Origin: an uncultured Chromatiaceae bacterium
GTDB taxonomy: Bacteria; Pseudomonadota; Gammaproteobacteria; DRLM01
Assembly (NCBI GenBank): GCA_945787555.1
Contig: CALZJG010000082.1
Location: 1 to 64,000, forward strand
Length of the DNA: 64,000 bases
Direction of reading: 5' to 3'
Made by a program: the position numbers and the translations under genes. The notes beneath the pieces were generated by a model. It was not told where the DNA came from. It saw nothing but the letters and a program-made list of their open reading frames with translations, and searched no databases. Each line of letters opens with the position of its first letter. Positions within the stretch are counted from its first letter, which is position 1. Shown here piece after piece: positions 1 through 7,436 of the stretch.

Positions 1-238
1 CGTGCGCGTAGTGGCGATTGTCGGACTCGTATTCAACGTGGGCAGTGGAGATGGTGATGCCGCGCGCGCGCTCTTCCGGCGCTGCGTCAATCTGGTCGTA
101 GGCCTTGAATTCCCCACCAAACTTCTCCGCCAACACTTTGGTCAGCGCCGCCGTCAAGGTCGTCTTGCCGTGGTCCACGTGACCGATCGTCCCAACGTTA
201 ACGTGCGGCTTATTACGCTCGAATTTTTCCTTGGACAT
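1..238 (-). CDS. tuf: Elongation factor Tu, N-terminal fragment (runs off window)
   Basis: EF-Tu is the GTPase that brings aminoacyl-tRNA to the ribosome. Only about the first 79 codons are in the window, and the 3' end lies beyond position 1. The translation begins [20 protein letters not shown] and contains the P-loop GHVDHGKTT (G1) and the switch I region ending RGITI, all diagnostic of EF-Tu. The ATG at 238 is preceded by GGAG at a suitable distance. The gene is last in a tRNA-Tyr/Gly/Thr-tuf transcription unit, the same arrangement as the E. coli tufB operon, so it is probably cotranscribed from the promoter at 776-804. Confidence 0.97.
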   Translation of the reverse strand, partial: MSKEKFERNKPHVNVGTIGHVDHGKTTLTAALTKVLAEKFGGEFKAYDQIDAAPEERARGITISTAHVEYESDNRHYAH

Positions 239-395
239 CGGAAACTCTCCTCAAAATTTACTCTATTAATAACGATACGTCTGGAGTTAACTAACTCGCC
301 ACCGCGCCCAGCGGACGTAGTGCGCGCCGAGCATACCGGACCACCCGACAAGCGGGGTGCCGTCGCCTGTCGCGATTTACATCTTAAAGCTCATA

Positions 396-471
<76 letters not shown>

Positions 472-518
472 CGCGCCCTAATCACCAATTATGTATTTAC
501 CCATTATGTGTATGTGCT

Positions 519-592
<74 letters not shown>

Positions 593-672
593 TTTCGCCG
601 CGCGCAAAGCGGCCGCTCCCGTGGCAACCCCACCAGCCGCGCCACCAAACCACACATACTGGCCACACATAC

Positions 673-757
673 TGGTGGAGGGGGGAGGATTCGAACCTCC
701 GAAGGCAGAGCCGTCAGATTTACAGTCTGATCCCTTTGGCCACTCGGGAACCCCTCC
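673..757 (-). tRNA. tRNA-Tyr (anticodon GTA)
   Basis: Class II tRNA of 85 nt with a long variable arm: acceptor GGAGGGG/CCCCTCC, anticodon loop with GTA, T-loop TTCGAAT and an encoded CCA. It is the first gene of the tRNA-tuf operon, about 12 nt after the predicted transcription start. Confidence 0.97.
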
Positions 758-775
758 GCGAGACATAAGCGGCGT

Positions 776-804
776 ATTGTGATTGAACGACCTAGCGGTG
801 TCAA
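776..804 (-). promoter_or_regulatory. Promoter of the tRNA-Tyr/Gly/Thr-tuf operon
   Basis: On the minus strand there is a perfect -35 box TTGACA (799-804), a 17-nt spacer and a -10 box CACAAT (776-781), followed by the GC-rich discriminator ACGCCGC. GC-rich discriminators are typical of stringently controlled stable-RNA promoters. That this promoter drives all four genes is inferred from its position and the lack of another good candidate. Confidence 0.8.
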
Positions 805-861
805 TCCTTCGCCGGTCGCCGGCCAACGAACCGTGCCACTCTCGGCATGAAGGCGCGCATT

Positions 862-2529
862 CTAAGTGATATAGCCGTGCTGTTCCAGGTACAAAAACAC
901 CTGCTGAGCGACCTCGTCCACGCCCAAACCGGTGGTGTCGATGCGCAGCTCGGGGGTTTGCGGCTCCTCGTAGGGGTCGCTGATGCCGGTGAATTCCTTG
1001 ATGATCCCGGCACGCGCCTTGGCGTACAAACCCTTACGGTCACGGCGCTCGCATTCCTCCAAGGGCGTGGCGACATGTATCTCGATGAAACCGCCGTAAG
1101 GTTCGATCATGGCGCGCACTTCACTGCGCAGCGCCGCATACGGGGCGATGGGGGCGCAGATCGCGATACCACTATTCTTAGTTATTTCGCTGGCCACATA
1201 GCCTATGCGCCGGATATTGATATTGCGATGCTCTTTTGAGAAGCCCAGCTCGCTGGACAAATGCTTGCGCACCTCGTCACCGTCCAACAGCGTCACCGGC
1301 CGGCCACCCAACTCCAACAGCTTGGCTTGCACCGCCTTGGCGATGGTGGATTTTCCTGACCCCGACAAACCGGTGAAAAACAGCGTGAAACCCAACTCCG
1401 AGTTGGCGGGATAGCGCATACGGAGCTCACGCTCAACGCCGGGAAAAGTGAACCACTCGGGAATCTCGGTGCCCTCGCGCAAGCGGCGCTGCAACTCTTG
1501 CTCATCGAAAGGCCGGATACGCGCGTCCGCCGGCACCTCAGCGGGCGGCAAATACGCAGCGCGCTCCTCGACGTATACATAAGGGGCGCAGGCACGCAAT
1601 TCAATGTCCAACTGCTCACTGTATTGAGCCAATGCCTCGGCATCCGCGTCATAAGACCCCGCACCGCCCTGCTCCCACAGCATATGCGAGCAACCGCAGT
1701 TCTGGCGCACGATGGCATGCCACAGCACTTCGCGCGCCCCGGCCGGCCGCGCCGGCAAGGCTTGGAGGCTGAGTAGCGTGGTTTGGCGCGGGAAGTGCTC
1801 CAGCGCGGCGCGATAGCAGCGCACTCTATGATAGTAGTCCTCGCCATCCTCGATCAGCGGATGCAGCAGCAAACTGGCGCCCAACTCAGAGGCCTCGCGT
1901 TGGGCCAATTTCTGTTGTGCGACATGGATGGGCGCGCGTGTGTGAAACGCGGCCACCTTGGTCCAACCGCGTTTGGCGAACTGCGCGCGCAACTCGGCGG
2001 GCGCATGACGCAGCGCGACGAAGCTATGATGGCTGCGCGACTCCACCCCTTCCACAACACCGCCGACACAGACGGTGCCGGACTTGGCAAGCACGCGCGC
2101 CACGCCGGGATGGGCGGAATCGGTACTGCCGTAGAGCGCCTGAGCCTCCGCGGCGCGATCGGGCGCCCACAATTCCCCCACCTTCACCACCGCCAGCAAC
2201 ACGCCCTCGAGATCGCGCAGCGCCAGGCTGGCGCCGACTTCCAGCTGTTCCGCCACGGCTGCACTGATGTCCAAGGTCAACGGCATGGGCCAGAAGGTGC
2301 CGTCTTGCAGCCGCCATTCCGCCAGCACGCGCTCGTAATCCGCTTGGCCCAGGTAACCGCGCAGCGGCGAAAAGCCTCCACTCTTCAATAGTTCCAATTC
2401 GCCGAGCTGCGGAAAAGTGAGATCCCACGAGGGCATGGACAACGCCTGCTCCTTCAGCGCTGCCGTGCGCGCTTGCGGGGCAAACAGATCGACCAATGTA
2501 CCTTTATAGGGCTGAATAAGTGTCGTCAT
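862..2529 (-). CDS. ATP-sulfurylase-like domain fused to adenylylsulfate (APS) kinase
   Basis: 555-residue fusion. Residues 1-370 are homologous to ATP sulfurylase, but the catalytic motifs are changed: the family motif Q-x-R-N-P-x-H-x-x-H reads HTRAPIHVAQ at 196-205, and GRDHAG reads EQGGAG at 286-291. Flanking family blocks (LLHPLI, REVLWHAIVRQNCGCSH) are kept, so homology is clear while activity is doubtful. Residues 378-555 are an apparently intact APS kinase: Walker A GLSGSGKST at 387-395, a DGDEVR block and a KGLYAKARAG block. The C-terminal domain should phosphorylate APS to PAPS; the N-terminal half may be regulatory or structural. I chose the ATG at 2529, whose product starts MTTLIQPYKG, over an upstream start that would overlap the likely promoter. 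No cysDN, sulfotransferase or sulfur-oxidation gene is adjacent; divergent galE hints at sulfated-glycan metabolism, which is only inference. Confidence 0.9.
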   Translation of the reverse strand: MTTLIQPYKGTLVDLFAPQARTAALKEQALSMPSWDLTFPQLGELELLKSGGFSPLRGYLGQADYERVLAEWRLQDGTFWPMPLTLDISAAVAEQLEVGASLALRDLEGVLLAVVKVGELWAPDRAAEAQALYGSTDSAHPGVARVLAKSGTVCVGGVVEGVESRSHHSFVALRHAPAELRAQFAKRGWTKVAAFHTRAPIHVAQQKLAQREASELGASLLLHPLIEDGEDYYHRVRCYRAALEHFPRQTTLLSLQALPARPAGAREVLWHAIVRQNCGCSHMLWEQGGAGSYDADAEALAQYSEQLDIELRACAPYVYVEERAAYLPPAEVPADARIRPFDEQELQRRLREGTEIPEWFTFPGVERELRMRYPANSELGFTLFFTGLSGSGKSTIAKAVQAKLLELGGRPVTLLDGDEVRKHLSSELGFSKEHRNINIRRIGYVASEITKNSGIAICAPIAPYAALRSEVRAMIEPYGGFIEIHVATPLEECERRDRKGLYAKARAGIIKEFTGISDPYEEPQTPELRIDTTGLGVDEVAQQVFLYLEQHGYIT

Positions 2530-2575
2530 GAGATACAGTACCGTTATGAATTTGGATGGTTCGCAATCGCCGCCT

Positions 2576-2604
2576 ATTGTATGCGCAGCGCGAGCCAAGA
2601 CCAA
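2576..2604 (-). promoter_or_regulatory. Candidate promoter for the APS-kinase fusion gene
   Basis: Minus-strand -10 TACAAT (2576-2581), a 17-nt spacer and a weak -35 TTGGTC (2599-2604) lie about 45 nt upstream of the chosen ATG. The -10 is close to consensus; the -35 matches at three positions only. Confidence 0.45.
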
Positions 2605-2668
2605 GACTAGCGCCCCATAATCATGAAACGATGGTATTCTTCGCGCTTTTCAGCACAGGGAATGCTCC

Positions 2669-3655
2669 ATGACCACTGACCGCATTATGGTCACGGGCGG
2701 CGCGGGTTACATTGGCAGCCATGTGGTGCGCCAGCTGGGTGAGGCTGGCCACGAGGTCATCGTGCTCGACAACCTCTCCACCGGCTTTCGTGATGCCGTG
2801 CTACACGGCCAGCTAATCGAAGGCGACAGCGGCGACCTGCCACACGTCGAGATGCTCCTCAAAGAGCATCGCATCGACGCAGTAATGCATTTCGCCGCCC
2901 ACATCGTGGTGCCTGAGTCGGTGAGCGATCCACTCAAGTATTACCGCAACAACACCGGCAACACGCGCAATTTGCTCGAAGCCTGCACCCGTGCCGGCGT
3001 GCGGCGGGTCATCTTCTCCTCCACCGCCGCGGTCTACGGCGTCCCGGCCAACAAGGAGTGCGCGGAGAACAGCCCACTTGAACCCATCAACCCCTACGGC
3101 CGCTCCAAACTCATGAGCGAATGGATGCTGCAGGATTTGGCCGCCGCCAGCGAGCTGCGCTACGGGATACTGCGTTATTTCAACGTCGCCGGCGCCGATC
3201 CCGGTGGACGCATCGGCCAATCCACCCCGCTGGCCACCCACCTCATCAAGGTCGCCTGCGAAGCGGCGACCGGCCGGCGCGATCACATCGACGTCTTCGG
3301 CACCGACTACGCTACGCCCGACGGCACCTGCATCCGCGACTATATTCACGTCGATGACTTGGCGCGCGCCCATTTGCTGGCGCTGGAGCGGCTGCGCAAC
3401 GGCGGTGATTCGTTCATCGCCAACTGCGGCTACGGTCATGGCTACAGCGTGCGCGAAGTGTTGGATATGGTGCAACAAGTCAGCGGCACCACACTCGATA
3501 TCCGCGCCGCGCCGCGCCGCGCCGGCGATCCACCGGCCTTGATCGCCAAGGCTGAACGCATCCGCGCCCTGCTGGGCTGGAAACCACAACACAACAATTT
3601 GGAATTCATCGTCGCCACCGCGCTGGCCTGGGAACGCCAACGCCACGCACAATAA
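2669..3655 (+). CDS. galE: UDP-glucose 4-epimerase
   Basis: 328-residue extended short-chain dehydrogenase that interconverts UDP-glucose and UDP-galactose (or the N-acetyl forms) in the cytoplasm, supplying sugars for surface polysaccharide. The N-terminal NAD-binding motif GGAGYIGSH, the catalytic Ser-Ser-Thr region (FSSTAAVYG) and the catalytic Tyr-Lys pair in YGRSK are present, and the length is normal. The ATG at 2669 follows an AGGGA element. It is divergent from the APS-kinase fusion. Its stop codon touches the next open frame, so the SH3 protein gene downstream is probably cotranscribed. Confidence 0.95.
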   Translation: MTTDRIMVTGGAGYIGSHVVRQLGEAGHEVIVLDNLSTGFRDAVLHGQLIEGDSGDLPHVEMLLKEHRIDAVMHFAAHIVVPESVSDPLKYYRNNTGNTRNLLEACTRAGVRRVIFSSTAAVYGVPANKECAENSPLEPINPYGRSKLMSEWMLQDLAAASELRYGILRYFNVAGADPGGRIGQSTPLATHLIKVACEAATGRRDHIDVFGTDYATPDGTCIRDYIHVDDLARAHLLALERLRNGGDSFIANCGYGHGYSVREVLDMVQQVSGTTLDIRAAPRRAGDPPALIAKAERIRALLGWKPQHNNLEFIVATALAWERQRHAQ

Positions 3656-3684
3656 TGCGACGTCAACCACAACAGGGGCCTGTT

Positions 3685-4368
3685 ATGAAACATGGACACA
3701 TTGCCGCCAGCTTCGGGCTCGCGCTTTTTTGCAGCGTCAGTAGCATCAGCCTTGCGGCGGATACTCGCTATGTCAGCGACCAACTCGAAATCACCCTGCG
3801 CACCGGACAAAGCACCAAGCACTCCATCGTGCGTATGCTCAAGAGCGGCACGCCGGTAACCGTCATAGAAGTGGACGCGGAAAATGACTACGCGCACGTG
3901 CGCACCCAGGAGGGCACCGAGGGCTGGGTACTGACCCGCTATCTTATGAATACCGCCAGCGCACGCGATCGCCTGGCCAGCGCCCAGCAACGCCTGGCCA
4001 GCATCGAAAGCGAGAACAAACAACTCAAGGAGCGTCTGGCTAAACTAGGCGAACAGCAAAAGGAAGTGACGCAACAACATCAAGACGCCGCCAGCAGCGC
4101 CCGCCAACTGCAACAGGAGCTGACCCAAATCCGCAACACGGCGGCCAACGCCCTGACCCTCGACAGCGAAAACAAAACGCTCAAGGAGCAACACGTGCAA
4201 CTGCGCACGGAGTTGCAACTCGTGCAACAGGAAAATGCGACGCTCAAGGACCGCAGCGACCAGGACTGGTTCATGAAAGGTGCCGGGGTGGTGATCGGCG
4301 GCATCCTCCTTGGGCTAATACTGCCGCGCCTGAAGCTGCGCAAGAAATCGAGCTGGGACTCGCTGTGA
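3685..4368 (+). CDS. SH3-domain, coiled-coil, C-terminally anchored envelope protein (TIGR04211/YgiM-like)
   Basis: 227 residues with a signal peptide ending near LAADTR, a bacterial SH3 domain over roughly residues 22-90 (YVSDQLEITLRTGQS start, EGWVLTRYL end), a long Gln/Glu-rich coiled coil (about 95-195), a transmembrane helix (GAGVVIGGILLGLILPRL) and a basic tail. This architecture matches the TIGR04211/YgiM family, found in the envelope of gammaproteobacteria; its exact function is not established. I chose the ATG at 3685 because AGGGG stands ahead of it and the signal peptide then begins correctly (MKHGHIAASF); an in-frame ATG at 3655 overlaps the galE stop. Confidence 0.85.
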   Translation: MKHGHIAASFGLALFCSVSSISLAADTRYVSDQLEITLRTGQSTKHSIVRMLKSGTPVTVIEVDAENDYAHVRTQEGTEGWVLTRYLMNTASARDRLASAQQRLASIESENKQLKERLAKLGEQQKEVTQQHQDAASSARQLQQELTQIRNTAANALTLDSENKTLKEQHVQLRTELQLVQQENATLKDRSDQDWFMKGAGVVIGGILLGLILPRLKLRKKSSWDSL

Positions 4369-5228
4369 GGGCAACCCACTAAGGGCAGTGAGGAAGCTAT
4401 GGCGAGGTTACGCTGCCTCAATGTGAGCCGGCCCCCATTGGTTGTGATCTTGCCACGATTGAGTGTAAGGGTTATCGCCTAGACTGATAATGGTCTTTTC
4501 GCACTTCCATCAAAACCGGCAGCCCTTACTTTTTTTCAAGTTAGGCGTCAGATCAAGATTGCTCCACTAACACTTCGACATTACATGCACCACGTGGGCA
4601 CTTGCCGACACTGACCACCACATTTCGAAATAACTGCATATAGTCGGGTCAGAGTTTATTCAACCGTGGTTATGAGTCATCAGTTCCCGCCCCTCCACAA
4701 AACAATCAGGTCACTAACAACGACTCTAGGACTCCACTCAAACGAGCTGATGTTTTCAGTCGCGCACGCACTAAGTGAACATGTTGTTTTGCGGATGTCT
4801 AAACGAATATAGATGTTACGGTTTGAATGTACCCGCATCACAAGGGAGTGTCGCGTGTTAGTCAAGTTACTGAGAGTTTGCACTTTGCTCAAAGGAGCGG
4901 TACGACTACTCGCCTAAACACACGCCAGGACGAATCTTATAAGGCTCTCTACTTTGGATTTGCGGGTATGTGCATGGGTGACTCAGTGACCAAGCATGCT
5001 GAAATATTCCTGGATGTCGCTCCGCAATATGCCCAGTTCAGTGGACTTAAAGACTTGGTTGCCGCGGCTGGGCCAGATGATCTTGCCCACCGCGCCGGCC
5101 TTGGCCCGATCTCTCATTCACCTTCATGGCGGGAGGGCGCGGACGTAAGAGAAGGAGACCGGATACCGGCACGTTGTCTTATCACACGCTGTAACACCTT
5201 CCCTGCCAAGCATATGAGGAGTTAAGGC
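4369..5228. other. 860-bp gap with no recognisable gene
   Basis: The composition is visibly more A+T-rich than the neighbouring genes. The longest open frame is 4827-5225 (+, 132 codons). It ends four bases before the next start, its stop lies within the next gene's ribosome-binding site, and its product has no motif I recognise. I see no terminator with a good stem plus T-run, no tRNA and no complete transposase. The stretch TCGGGTCAGAGTTTATTC near 4643 looks like sequence found beside transposase genes in other proteobacteria, which suggests but does not prove a decayed mobile element. Confidence 0.5.
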
Positions 5229-5669
5229 ATGACCAGCAAGACCATACTGCTGGTGGAAGACAATCCCGACGATGTGGACCTCACGCTCCGCGCGCTCAAA
5301 AAGAGCAATATCATGAATGATATCGTCGTCGCTGAAGACGGCGTTGCGGCGCTGGACTATATATTTGGACGTGGCGCATACGACGGGCGCGACCCGAGCG
5401 ACACCCCGGCGGTGATCCTGCTTGATCTGAAGCTGCCCAAAGTCGACGGCATTGAGGTACTGCGCAAACTGCGTGACAACCGCCTCACCCACCTGACACC
5501 GGTAGTGATCCTCACCTCTTCTCGTGAAGAGCAGGATCGCGCCGATGGCTACCGTTGCGGCGCAAATAGTTACATCCAGAAACCCGTAGACTTCACCCGT
5601 TTCATGGAGGCGGCGCACCAGCTTGGTCTGTACTGGCTGGTTCTGAACGTGCCGCCGCCCAATCAATGA
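5229..5669 (+). CDS. Single-domain CheY/Rcp1-like response regulator
   Basis: 146 residues forming one receiver domain and nothing else. The acidic pair (VEDNPDD), the phosphoacceptor Asp in LLDLKLP, the switch Ser/Thr in ILTSS and the conserved Lys in IQKP are all present, so it should be phosphorylated. The inserted loop before the phosphoacceptor (FGRGAYDGRDPSDTP) is typical of Rcp1-type regulators that pair with phytochrome-like kinases. AGGAG precedes the ATG. It opens a three-gene operon with the REC-GGDEF-EAL protein and the histidine kinase, and is probably a phosphotransfer partner of that kinase (inference). Confidence 0.93.
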   Translation: MTSKTILLVEDNPDDVDLTLRALKKSNIMNDIVVAEDGVAALDYIFGRGAYDGRDPSDTPAVILLDLKLPKVDGIEVLRKLRDNRLTHLTPVVILTSSREEQDRADGYRCGANSYIQKPVDFTRFMEAAHQLGLYWLVLNVPPPNQ

Positions 5670-5678
5670 TGATCGCTG

Positions 5679-7433
5679 ATGGGAAAATCACTCCTAGCCA
5701 CTCTGCACTCCCTGCACATCCTGGTGGTCGAAGATTCTGAGGATGACACCCAGCTGCTGCTGCGCCACTTGCGCAGCAGCGACTATGAGGTTACCGCCGA
5801 ACGGGTGGAGACACGCGAGGAAATGCTGAACGCGCTGGCCCATCAGTCCTGGGACATCGTCTTCGCCGATTACACGCTGCCCCATTTCAGTGGACTGGAG
5901 GCGATTCGCCTGATACGCGGCCATGACCCGGATGTACCCATCATCCTAATCTCCGGCACGATCGGCGAGGAGCGCGCGATCGAAGTGATCAAGGCCGGCG
6001 CCCAGGATTATCTCCTCAAGGGGAATATCAAGCGATTGCTTTCCGCCGTCGCCCGAGAGCTGGAAGAAGCGGCGCTGCGACGGGAGCACCGCAAGAGCCA
6101 GGAGCGAATTAAGTTCTTGGCCTACTATGACCAGCTCACCGGCCTGCCTAACCGCGCCTATTTTCTTGAACAAGTCGCGGCCATGCTCACCACCGAAGAT
6201 CCGGCGCACCAGCACATCACGGTCCTTACCGCGGAGCTCAGCGAGTATCACGAGATAAACGCCACCTTGGGATATACCGCGGGCGATGCCCTGCTCTGCC
6301 GGGCCGGTGAGCGCCTGCAACAGCTGCTGCCCTCCACCGCTCTCCTAGCCATACTAGGGAGCGGGCGCTACGCCATGGCGTTGGCTCCGAGCAACCTAGA
6401 TTATGCGCACCTGGTCGCGGACAAGCTGCACTCCAGCTTCAACGAGCCGTTCGACATCGCGGACTTTCGGGTCAATACCGGCATCTATCTCGGTGCCGCC
6501 CAGTATCCCGACCACGGCCAGGATGCCCAATTATTGCTGCGCCGCGCAGAGGCCGTGCTGAAATTAGCGCATGGCCACGCCACCGGTTATGCCGCCTACA
6601 GCGCAGAACGCGACTCTTGTAAGCCGGAGAACATTGCGCTCGCCACCGACCTGCGCAATGCCCTAGGCACGGAACAATTGCGCCTTTATTTCCAACCCAA
6701 GGTGGATTTCAAAACGGGTCGGCTCGCTGGCGTGGAGGCGCTGGTACGCTGGGAACATCCGCAACAGGGCCTGATCACCCCCGACCGCTTTGTGGTCCTA
6801 GCGGAAAAATCGGGGCTGATCATTCCTCTCACTCAGTGGGTTTTGGATGCAGCGGTGAAGCAACATCTCGCCTGGGCGGTTCACGAACTTAACCTACCCA
6901 TCGCGGCCAACCTATCCGTACGAAATCTTCTCGACCGTAAGTTGATGGACCAGCTGTACGCCCTGATTTTGGAACACAACCTCCCACCTGGCGCCCTCGA
7001 AGCCGAGGTCACTGAGTCGGCGCTGATGGAATACCCGCAGCACGCGATCAAGACGTTGAATGCCCTGCGTGATATGGGCGTGCAAATCTACATCGATGAC
7101 TTCGGCACCGGTTATTCCTCCCTGGCCTATCTTAAGAGGCTGCCCATCGATGGCGTGAAGATCGACAAGTCTTTCGTCAGCGATGTCACCACCAATCCAG
7201 ACTCCGCCACTATTGTGCGATCCACCATCGAGCTGGCCCACAACTTGGGATTGCAAGTCGTTGCGGAAGGCGTGGAAGAACAATCCTCTTTCGATTGCCT
7301 AGCCGCCCTGGGGTGCGACAAGGCGCAGGGTTATTACATCAGCCGGCCACTCTCGGCGCAGGATTTCGAACTGTGGCACAGCCGCTTTATTAGCACCGGT
7401 CGTCTAGCGAGGCATTCGCCCGAGGAGGGCTAG
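5679..7433 (+). CDS. REC-GGDEF(degenerate)-EAL cyclic-di-GMP phosphodiesterase
   Basis: 584 residues: receiver domain at 1-130 with phosphoacceptor in FADYTLP, a GGDEF-type domain at about 145-305, and an EAL domain at about 325-570. The GGDEF signature is replaced by GSGRYAM near residue 227, so cyclase activity is unlikely. The EAL domain keeps its catalytic set: EALVRW, the Asn in ANLSVRN, EVTES, DDFGTGYSSL, KIDKSF, VAEGVE and QGYY. The protein is therefore predicted to hydrolyse cyclic-di-GMP in the cytoplasm under phosphorylation control. It starts 10 bases after the previous stop and ends four bases before the kinase gene, so the three should form one transcript. Confidence 0.93.
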   Translation: MGKSLLATLHSLHILVVEDSEDDTQLLLRHLRSSDYEVTAERVETREEMLNALAHQSWDIVFADYTLPHFSGLEAIRLIRGHDPDVPIILISGTIGEERAIEVIKAGAQDYLLKGNIKRLLSAVARELEEAALRREHRKSQERIKFLAYYDQLTGLPNRAYFLEQVAAMLTTEDPAHQHITVLTAELSEYHEINATLGYTAGDALLCRAGERLQQLLPSTALLAILGSGRYAMALAPSNLDYAHLVADKLHSSFNEPFDIADFRVNTGIYLGAAQYPDHGQDAQLLLRRAEAVLKLAHGHATGYAAYSAERDSCKPENIALATDLRNALGTEQLRLYFQPKVDFKTGRLAGVEALVRWEHPQQGLITPDRFVVLAEKSGLIIPLTQWVLDAAVKQHLAWAVHELNLPIAANLSVRNLLDRKLMDQLYALILEHNLPPGALEAEVTESALMEYPQHAIKTLNALRDMGVQIYIDDFGTGYSSLAYLKRLPIDGVKIDKSFVSDVTTNPDSATIVRSTIELAHNLGLQVVAEGVEEQSSFDCLAALGCDKAQGYYISRPLSAQDFELWHSRFISTGRLARHSPEEG

Positions 7434-7436
7434 GTC

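Noticed and set aside
1783-2391. 202-codon open frame on the plus strand
   Set aside because: It lies wholly antisense to the APS-kinase fusion, which has clear family motifs; its product has no recognisable domain.
2813-3670. 285-codon open frame antisense to galE
   Set aside because: A shadow of the G+C-rich galE codons; no motif and no ribosome-binding site.
4630-4660. Trace of a mobile element (GGGTCAGAGTTTATTC)
   Set aside because: No transposase, no terminal inverted repeats and no target duplication could be defined, so it is not annotated as an element.
4827-5225. 132-codon open frame before the receiver gene
   Set aside because: No family motif and unusual composition; kept only as part of the gap description because translation cannot be excluded.
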